Shown here piece by piece: positions 58,668 to 64,000 of a stretch of 64,000 nucleotides of DNA. The position numbers and the translations under genes were made by a program. The notes beneath the pieces were generated by a model. The model saw only the letters and a list, made by a program, of their open reading frames with translations, was not told where the DNA came from and made no database searches. Each line of letters starts with the position of its first letter. Positions within the stretch are counted from its first letter, which is position 1. The stretch comes from Actinosynnema sp042752395 (GTDB lineage Bacteria > Actinomycetota > Actinomycetes > Mycobacteriales > Pseudonocardiaceae): positions 1-64,000 of the forward strand of contig NZ_JBHYXZ010000012.1 of NCBI RefSeq assembly GCF_042752395.1. Reading direction: 5' to 3'.

Positions 58668-59822
58668 TCACAGGTGCTTGGAGGCCACCCGGAGCAGATG
58701 CTCGACGGCGTGCTGCCACGACAGCGCGGACCGCACGAACGCCGCTGCGGCGTTGCCCTTGGCCAGCCGGGTCATGCCGTCCGTTGCCGCGGTGTGCAGC
58801 GCCGTGACCAGCGAGTCGTGCACCACCGGCCCGTCGAGCGTGCCGCGCTCCAGCGGGCTGTCGGCCAGCCGGTGCGCCACCGGGTAGCCGTGCTGCGCGC
58901 TCTGCCAGTTCGCGTGCCCGCCCCAGCGGGTGGCGACCACGGGCAGGCCGGTGGCCATGGCCTCGACGGCGGGCTTGTTCATGCCCTCGCCGCGCGCGGC
59001 CGACACGAACACGTCGAGCAAGCTGTACCAGTCGCGGACCTGGTCGACCGACCACACCGCTTGGTGCAGCACCACGTCGGGATACACGTCGGTCACGCGC
59101 GGATGCAGGCCGGGTGGGATGGTTTTCAGCTCCAGCCGCGCGTCCAGCTCGGGCCAGCGTTCCCGGAAGTCCCGCCACGCCGCAAGCAGCGCGTACGGAT
59201 CCTTGCGGGACGACACCACCATGTTCGCGCCGAACACCACCGGCCCGCGCAGCCCGCGGCGCACCTGCGGGAACGCCTCGACATCCAAGCCGGGCGGGAT
59301 GACCTCGATCGGCACCACGTCGTCGACAGCCCGGAACGCCTCCACGTTCATCGGGCACGTCACCACGAGCGTGTCGAGCGCGGCAAACGGCCGCCCCTCC
59401 GGCTCGCTCGCCAGACCGAGCGCAGCGGGAGTAACCGGCGTGCGCTCCCACATCGTCCAGCCCAGCACCGCGCGGGCCACGTCGCAGTACTGCTCCACGC
59501 CGAGAAGGTTGCGGGGCTGCTCGTACAGCAGCACCGCGTCGTACGGCGGCGCGATCGGCTGGTCGAGCAGCGCCAGCACGCGGCGCGGCACCGGTGGCTG
59601 CAGGCTGGTCGGCCACAGGTGCACCTGTACCCCAAAGTCGAGCAGCGCTTGGATGAGGCCGACCACGTCGTTGCCGTAGCCGGTGACCGTGTCGACCGGG
59701 CCGCGCACGAGGAGCTTCACCGGCGTCCCCGTCCACGTCGGCGGGGCAGCCCCCGGTAGGAGCGTGTGCGGTGCGCCCACCTGCGCGCCCAGCTCTTCTT
59801 GTTCGCGAAGGCCCATCGCCAC
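58668..59822 (-). CDS. Glycosyltransferase (GT4-like) within the phage structural operon
   Basis: 384 residues, two Rossmann-like halves. N-terminal: KLLVRGPVDTVTGYGNDVVG. C-terminal donor-binding half: FGANMVVSSRKDPYALLAAW, then the EX7E-type motif in ARGEGMNKPAVEAMATGLPV followed by VVATRWGGHANW. This is the retaining GT-B pattern of nucleotide-sugar glycosyltransferases. It lies between connector genes and the major tail protein. Known actinophages carry such genes here and glycosylate capsid or tail proteins; that role is inferred for this one. Start GTG 59822, or ATG 59816 two codons later. Confidence 0.88.
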   Translation of the reverse strand: MAMGLREQEELGAQVGAPHTLLPGAAPPTWTGTPVKLLVRGPVDTVTGYGNDVVGLIQALLDFGVQVHLWPTSLQPPVPRRVLALLDQPIAPPYDAVLLYEQPRNLLGVEQYCDVARAVLGWTMWERTPVTPAALGLASEPEGRPFAALDTLVVTCPMNVEAFRAVDDVVPIEVIPPGLDVEAFPQVRRGLRGPVVFGANMVVSSRKDPYALLAAWRDFRERWPELDARLELKTIPPGLHPRVTDVYPDVVLHQAVWSVDQVRDWYSLLDVFVSAARGEGMNKPAVEAMATGLPVVATRWGGHANWQSAQHGYPVAHRLADSPLERGTLDGPVVHDSLVTALHTAATDGMTRLAKGNAAAAFVRSALSWQHAVEHLLRVASKHL

Positions 59823-59891
59823 TGCGCCTTCGACCGGAACCCGCCCCGCCGTCTCGCCACCCGATCCTCCTAACTCGACCCGGTTTTCCTC

Positions 59892-60380
59892 CTAGTGGAG
59901 GACGTGCAGCGCGTACGCCGCCGTGACCACCGCGCAGTCGCCGAGCTTCACGCCCAGGAACGTACCCCCGTGGCTGCGCATCTCGGTCTGCACGATCGGC
60001 TCGCTCCACCGCGCCGACGACACCACCATCAGCCCCCGGTGCGTGCCGAACGACCCCCACCGCTCGCCGCGGCGCGCGTGCAGCAGCGGGTCCGTCACCC
60101 GGTACACGGCGCGCGCGTTGTCCATCGCGTCATCGGCCACCGCCCGGCCGGTGCTGTCCCGCGACCGGTCGGCCCAGAAGTCGATGTACAGCAGTGGGAA
60201 CTCGCTGGTCTGCACCGTGTCGGGCTGGGACCACCCGCCGTCGACACGCAGCACGATCGCCCGCTTCCCCGCGCCCTGCACGTGCTCGTCGAGGTGCTGC
60301 TTGTACACCCGGTCGCCCACGTAGCCGCGCACCGCCTGGTCGTTCAGCAGGTGTCGTCGCACCGCGGGCTCTACCTCCAC
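59892..60380 (-). CDS. Phage tail terminator / neck protein candidate
   Basis: 162 residues. GTG 60380 overlaps the upstream gene end by 10 bases. N-terminus VEVEPAVRRHLLNDQAVRGY; later FPLLYIDFWADRSRDSTGRA, RGLMVVSSARWSEPIVQ. Between minor connector and tail tube genes in HK97-like order, this slot is normally the tail terminator. Sequence alone does not prove it. Confidence 0.6.
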   Translation of the reverse strand: MEVEPAVRRHLLNDQAVRGYVGDRVYKQHLDEHVQGAGKRAIVLRVDGGWSQPDTVQTSEFPLLYIDFWADRSRDSTGRAVADDAMDNARAVYRVTDPLLHARRGERWGSFGTHRGLMVVSSARWSEPIVQTEMRSHGGTFLGVKLGDCAVVTAAYALHVLH

Positions 60381-60757
60381 GACCGCACCTCGTCCTCGAT
60401 GATCTCGCGCAGCGCACGCGCGTACCGGGCCTGCACCTCCAGGAAGCCGAGCAGCAGCGCGTCGTGCGAGCCACCGCGCCCGAACTCGTAAGCGGCGTAG
60501 AACACCTCTTCGGTGCCGCCGTAGGTGATGCGGCCTTCGATGGTGTCGCCGCGCCGCTGGGTGGCGTACCGGCCAGAGGCGATCAGCCGGCCGGTGATGA
60601 TGTGGGTGTGCTCCTGCGTGCGGTCGAAGAACTGCTGCGTGACGCGGTCCCACGTTTCGCGAGCATCCTGCGTCGGCGTGCCGAGCTTCTCCAAGCCATT
60701 GACCCAGGCGTCCAGGCCGGTCACCTGGATGTGGCGGCTGCGGCTGCTACTCGGCAT
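60371..60757 (-). CDS. Phage HK97-gp10-like tail completion protein candidate
   Basis: 128 residues: N-terminal helix TGLDAWVNGLEKLGTPTQDA, helix WDRVTQQFFDRTQEHTHIIT, then strands GRLIASGRYATQR and YGGTEEVFYAAYEFGRGG, the last resembling the 'Y..E.G' region of gp10-family tail completion proteins. It overlaps both neighbours, 11 bases upstream and 10 downstream. Function by position and weak pattern. Confidence 0.6.
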   Translation of the reverse strand: MPSSSRSRHIQVTGLDAWVNGLEKLGTPTQDARETWDRVTQQFFDRTQEHTHIITGRLIASGRYATQRRGDTIEGRITYGGTEEVFYAAYEFGRGGSHDALLLGFLEVQARYARALREIIEDEVRSWR

Positions 60758-61187
60758 CGGTCAGCCGCTCCAGCTTCACCCGCACCGCGCCCGGCAGCGG
60801 CACGCTCTCCACGACCGACCACGTGGCGCCGTCCACGCGCACCTCGGCGGTCTCGCCGGGCCAGTCGAGGTCGGCGGTCCAGCCGAGCGTGCCGGTCGCG
60901 GTGATGCGGCTCTGGCCGGTGTCGTCGTCGACTTCTTCGCGGGTGACGGTGAGTAGGACCGGGACGGTGGCGACGTCGGTCCACTGCCAGTGCTGGGTGC
61001 CGTCGGCGTCGCGGTAGTGCCCGGTGCGGGCGGCGACGGTGGCCTGCGGCAGGCTGGCGGTGCTGTCGTCGGGGCCGGATGCGCAGCATCGGCCGTCTGG
61101 ACGGAGGTCGTCGTCCAGAGCGACCGATGCTGCTGCCCGCGCCCCGCGGTCCCCACCCGGGCCGTCCTCGCGCAACACGACCCGCAT
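60747..61187 (-). CDS. Phage head-tail connector / head closure protein candidate
   Basis: 146 residues. N-terminus RVVLREDGPGGDRGARAAAS; the C-terminal two thirds are beta-rich (VPVLLTVTREEVDDDTGQSR, WSVVESVPLPGAVRVKLERL). Position one gene after the major capsid protein fits an adaptor or stopper of the neck. The 11-base overlap with the next gene continues the tightly packed operon. Confidence 0.55.
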   Translation of the reverse strand: MRVVLREDGPGGDRGARAAASVALDDDLRPDGRCCASGPDDSTASLPQATVAARTGHYRDADGTQHWQWTDVATVPVLLTVTREEVDDDTGQSRITATGTLGWTADLDWPGETAEVRVDGATWSVVESVPLPGAVRVKLERLTDAE

Positions 61188-61196
61188 GAAGCTCTC

Positions 61197-62300
61197 CTAC
61201 GCCCAGACCGTCATCTGGCCGATCTTGTCCACGTCCGGCAGCGTCGGGAACGTGACGGCTGCCGCCTTCGTCCAGCCCTGCGGGGGCTCGTCGGTGCCCC
61301 ACACCGCACCCCAGATGCCGGGTGCCTGCGCCGCGTACGGCGTGCCGATCAGCGCCATCGACTCTGCGGTCGGGCCGATCAGCCGCTTGCCGACCGGACG
61401 CTCCGGCAACAGGGTGACGGCGTTCTCCCGCATCGTGCGGACCATGGTGACCGAGCCGTCCGCGTTCTCCTTGCCGACCTCCACGTCGTAGAGGATGGGC
61501 TGCGGCAGCCGGTAGCGGGTCAGCAGCTGCAGCACCTCTTCAGGCAGCAGCGGGCGGTCTGGTGCGTCGGCGGGGAACAGCCAGCCCTTGATCTGAGCGT
61601 TGACCAGCAGGTAGTCGAACGTCTTCTCCGACATGAGCATGCGCCGCGGGCGCTCGCCGCGCTGGCCGATCTCCCGGGTGAGGATCATGAGGTCGCTGAT
61701 CGGGGTGGCGTTCGCGGTGTCGGACCAGTGCGGGCCGTAAGCGGCCACCGTGGCACCGGTGCCGTTGGTGGCCGACCCGGCGGTGGCGCCGAGGGTGATC
61801 TGCTGCTGGGGCACCACGCCGTAGTCGAATTCGATGATCACACCGTCCTCGTCGTACACGACGGTGTCCTCGGTGAGCGCCTGCAGGTCCAGCCACTCGG
61901 TGGTGGCCTGGATGGAGGCGACGTGTCGGGCGAGGTCGGCGTACACCTTGCGGAGCGCGGCCTGCTGGTCGGCACTGCCGCGTCGAGGCTGCATGTACCG
62001 ACGGATGACTTCCTTCTCGCTCATCCTGCTCTTGCGCTTGATGGGCGGCAGCTCGCCCTTCACACGCTCGCCGAGCGCCGGGCGGCCGGCCATCGGGGAC
62101 TCGGAGTCCCAGCCGATGATGTGCGCCATCACCGGCGTGTCGCGGATGCCCTTGATGTACTCGTACTCGACGTCGTCGATGGTCTCGGGCGGCAGCAGCA
62201 TGTCGCCGATGTAGCGCTCGTCGGGCAGCAGGTTCCGGACGAAACCCAGGAGCACGGGAGGCTGGAACTGCTCCAGCTGCCACAGGTTGGCACCGGCCAT
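61197..62300 (-). CDS. Phage major capsid protein
   Basis: 367 residues. ATG 62300 with GAAGGAGT upstream. The pattern fits the capsid E family, HK97-fold type: N-terminal LLPDERYIGDMLLPPETIDD, KGELPPIKRKSRMSEKEVIR, the central SDLMILTREIGQRG and LMSEKTFDYLLVN, and a C-terminal VGKRLIGPTAESMALIG. It forms the icosahedral shell. The decoration protein gene precedes it and connector genes follow. Confidence 0.9.
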   Translation of the reverse strand: MAGANLWQLEQFQPPVLLGFVRNLLPDERYIGDMLLPPETIDDVEYEYIKGIRDTPVMAHIIGWDSESPMAGRPALGERVKGELPPIKRKSRMSEKEVIRRYMQPRRGSADQQAALRKVYADLARHVASIQATTEWLDLQALTEDTVVYDEDGVIIEFDYGVVPQQQITLGATAGSATNGTGATVAAYGPHWSDTANATPISDLMILTREIGQRGERPRRMLMSEKTFDYLLVNAQIKGWLFPADAPDRPLLPEEVLQLLTRYRLPQPILYDVEVGKENADGSVTMVRTMRENAVTLLPERPVGKRLIGPTAESMALIGTPYAAQAPGIWGAVWGTDEPPQGWTKAAAVTFPTLPDVDKIGQMTVWA

Positions 62301-62343
62301 GATCGGTTACTCCTTCGTGTGGGTGTTCAGCGGTGGCCGGTGG

Positions 62344-62742
62344 CTACTGCCAGAGGATCTTGTCGCCGAGCGCGGTCTTCACCGCCGACGTGACGCCCGT
62401 ACACCGGGCCTCGTAGACGGAGCCGCGGATCAACATGCCGCAGACCACGTCGCCGTCCCTCAGGTTGACGTCGCCCGCGAACAGCAGGCCCTTCGCTTCC
62501 GCGTCGGTGCCGGTCGCGCCCCCGGCAGGGGCGGGCGCGTACTTGCCGGTGGCGGCGTGCCGGTAGAGCACGGTGCCGCCCTTGACGATCTTGTTGCCTG
62601 CGCCGTCGGCGGCGACCGCCGTGGCGTCGAGCGTGATGCCGCTGCGCTTGACCGTGTAGTCCTGGCTGGCCAGGAACTCCACGCTCGGCGACAACGGGTC
62701 GGCGACCGTCTTGAGTCCCGCGGTGAAACCGCCACCGGACAT
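62344..62742 (-). CDS. Phage head decoration protein
   Basis: 132 residues, small beta-rich protein (AGLKTVADPLSPSVEFLASQ, KGGTVLYRHAATGKYAPAPA, LLFAGDVNLRDGDVVCGMLI). The 'GLLFAGDVNLRDGD..G.LI.G' pattern resembles HK97/lambda gpD-like decoration proteins, and the gene lies just upstream of the major capsid gene. AGGAGGAAAC precedes ATG 62742. Confidence 0.75.
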   Translation of the reverse strand: MSGGGFTAGLKTVADPLSPSVEFLASQDYTVKRSGITLDATAVAADGAGNKIVKGGTVLYRHAATGKYAPAPAGGATGTDAEAKGLLFAGDVNLRDGDVVCGMLIRGSVYEARCTGVTSAVKTALGDKILWQ

Positions 62743-62757
62743 GGTTTCCTCCTGGGG

Positions 62758-63603
62758 TTAGCCGGCCACCTGACCGGCAGGCTTCTGGTGCCCGTTCTGG
62801 GCGTTGAACTCCTCGGCGAGGGTCAGCGCCTGCTTGCGCAGGTCCGCCGTCCTCGCCGGGGCGGGCGCGCGGCCTGCGGGGAGCGACACCGCCGGAGCGC
62901 CGCCGTTCTGCGAACCGCTGCCGTAGTCGTCGCGCAGCGCGCCGCGCTTGCGCAGCGCCGCCACGGTCTGCCGCTCGATCGCCCGCCGGTGCGCGCGCAG
63001 CCGGTTCGCCACGGTGTCCGCCGCCGTGCGCGCCGCCCGGTCCGGATCACCACCGCCGGTGACGAGGTGCTCGCGGATGAGCGCCCCGCCCAGCTCGGCG
63101 GCGATCTCCCGCTCGGTCGGCGTGCCGGGCCGGTACTGGTCGCCGAGGTACTCCCGGAACGCCAGCCGAGCCTCGCGCAGGTCGGCCGGGTCGGGCCCGC
63201 TGTCGGCCGCGCCCCGGTCGTCGTCCCGGTCACGGCGCTGGTCACGGCCACCGCGCTGGTTGCCCCGGTCGCCCTGACGGCGGGCCCCGCGGATCTCCCG
63301 CAGCACGGCGTTCACCGTGCGGTCGGCGATGCGCTGTGCCTCGCGTTCGAGGTCGGCGCGGGTGAGCGGCGGGTCGTCCTGGTCGTCGGTGTCGTCGTCC
63401 AGGTCGCTGTCGTCCTGGTCGTCCACGCCGTCGTCGTCGGTGTCCTGGTCGTCGGCCGCGTCGTCGAGGTCGTCGTCGCGGGTGTCGTCCTGGTCGCCCC
63501 GGTCGTCGTTGAGCAGCTGGTCGAGGTGGTCGCCGCCGCCCCCACCGCGGGTGCGTCGGGTACCGCCGTTGCGGGTGCCGTTCGTGCCGCGCCTGCGTGG
63601 CAT
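62758..63603 (-). CDS. Phage scaffolding protein, Asp-rich
   Basis: 281 residues from ATG 63603 (AGGAGA upstream). The N-terminus is basic (PRRRGTNGTRNGGTRRTRGG), followed by an extreme Asp-rich segment (about 30-75; DDDLDDAADDQDTDDDGVDD), a charged helical middle (ADLEREAQRIADRTVNAVLR) and a C-terminal helix. Highly charged helical proteins just upstream of the decoration and capsid genes are capsid scaffolds. The GTCGTC-repeat DNA reflects the Asp run and is prone to slippage. Confidence 0.75.
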   Translation of the reverse strand: MPRRRGTNGTRNGGTRRTRGGGGGDHLDQLLNDDRGDQDDTRDDDLDDAADDQDTDDDGVDDQDDSDLDDDTDDQDDPPLTRADLEREAQRIADRTVNAVLREIRGARRQGDRGNQRGGRDQRRDRDDDRGAADSGPDPADLREARLAFREYLGDQYRPGTPTEREIAAELGGALIREHLVTGGGDPDRAARTAADTVANRLRAHRRAIERQTVAALRKRGALRDDYGSGSQNGGAPAVSLPAGRAPAPARTADLRKQALTLAEEFNAQNGHQKPAGQVAG

Positions 63604-63838
63604 CGCCGTCTCCTGTCGCTCGTCGCGGTCCGCACCGTCTCGTCGGCTCGTCCACCCCTGGCCGCGGCCCCCGTGGGTTCCGGTCGGCGGGTGTCCGGGT
63701 GGTGTGGTGCGTCCCTGCTGGACGCGGCGATGATCGGGCGATGAAGACCGCGCACGCACGTACGCGTCCCGAGCCCGTACGGGGTGTCACACGGCCCGCC
63801 CGTACGATTCACCTGCCGTTCGCCACGTGGAGGTACAG
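63604..63838. other. Divergent intergenic region within the prophage
   Basis: 235 bp between the leftward scaffold gene and a rightward small gene. The word CCCGTACG occurs twice (in AGCCCGTACGGGG around 63770 and GCCCGTACGATT around 63800) and may be an operator, or promoter-proximal repeat. No clear promoter hexamers are seen. Confidence 0.4.
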
Positions 63839-64000
63839 GTGTACGAGAGCCGGTTGCTGTGCCCGGTCGACGAGTGCGAGTGGTTCCTGAGCATCCCGTT
63901 TGACCAGTACGTCCCTCGTCTTCCGAAGACCGAGAAGCAGATCGAGGCGCATGTGTCGAAGCACCCTGCGGAGGACTTCCTGCGGACGATCGCTCGGCAG
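63839..64000 (+). CDS. Small zinc-finger-like phage protein (partial, runs off window)
   Basis: GTG 63839 preceded by GGAGG at 5 bases opens a frame still open at the window end (54 codons so far). The visible protein has CPVDEC near the N-terminus and HVSKH about 24 residues later, a C-x4-C / H-x3-H set that could bind zinc. It is transcribed opposite to the structural operon. Role unknown; a small DNA- or protein-binding regulator is possible. Confidence 0.6.
   Translation, partial: MYESRLLCPVDECEWFLSIPFDQYVPRLPKTEKQIEAHVSKHPAEDFLRTIARQ

Noticed and set aside
57768..59759. 663-codon plus-strand frame across tail and glycosyltransferase genes
   Set aside because: Shadow frame on the opposite strand of several well-supported phage genes.

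Overview
The window is high-GC actinobacterial DNA: GTG and TTG starts are frequent, GTGA/ATGA/TGATG gene overlaps are the rule, and it carries Lsr2, a SigE-family sigma factor, a CebR-like repressor and DasR-type operators. The gene content and style suggest the Pseudonocardiaceae (Saccharothrix/Lentzea/Actinosynnema-like), but that placement is inference. It is draft sequence: four runs of N (5466-5565, 27556-27565, 31492-31501, 50135-50143) and the first ~100 bases are bordered mostly by low-quality poly-G/poly-C.

Region 1 (1-7446) is a cellobiose/beta-glucoside locus of cebEFG-bglC-cebR type: lipoprotein binding protein, two permeases and a GH1 beta-glucosidase behind two tandem TGAGAGCGCTCTCA operators, then a secreted seven-bladed PLL-like propeller lectin and the LacI-family repressor. 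No transport ATPase is encoded; such systems normally share MsiK. One base (1587) appears to break the coupling of the first two genes. Region 2 (7485-16425) holds an ACT-GNAT protein, small membrane proteins, an AlkZ-like glycosylase-fold protein, a DM13 protein, an AraC-type regulator behind two DasR-like sites, a 1163-residue phosphodiester glycosidase/metallophosphatase, and a 22-bp repeat/hairpin array. Region 3 (16426-22579) is lipid catabolism: fadB-fadA, a GNAT enzyme, a long-chain-type acyl-CoA dehydrogenase and an alpha-methylacyl-CoA racemase. Region 4 (22580-29221) has structured intergenic DNA, small membrane proteins, a tandem glycine riboswitch driving gcvT-glyA, a RutE-like nitroreductase and a secreted repeat protein. 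Region 5 (29338-40146) has an S9 peptidase, a polyamine operon (decarboxylase-speD-speE), a membrane metallophosphoesterase, a SigE-family sigma factor with a membrane partner, fused pabAB, lsr2 and csoR.

Region 6 (40216-64000) is the left part of a siphovirus-type prophage integrated at a tRNA with CAA anticodon. The tyrosine integrase points away from the tRNA. A long leftward late operon then converges on it, read right to left: scaffold, decoration, major capsid, connectors, a glycosyltransferase, major tail protein, tail chaperones with a programmed -1 frameshift site (GGGAAAA), tape measure, distal tail and tail proteins, lysis genes (GH25 lysin, small membrane proteins), tail fibre and an SGNH-hydrolase tail protein. 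The prophage continues past the right edge, so terminase, portal, immunity genes and the second attachment site are not visible.
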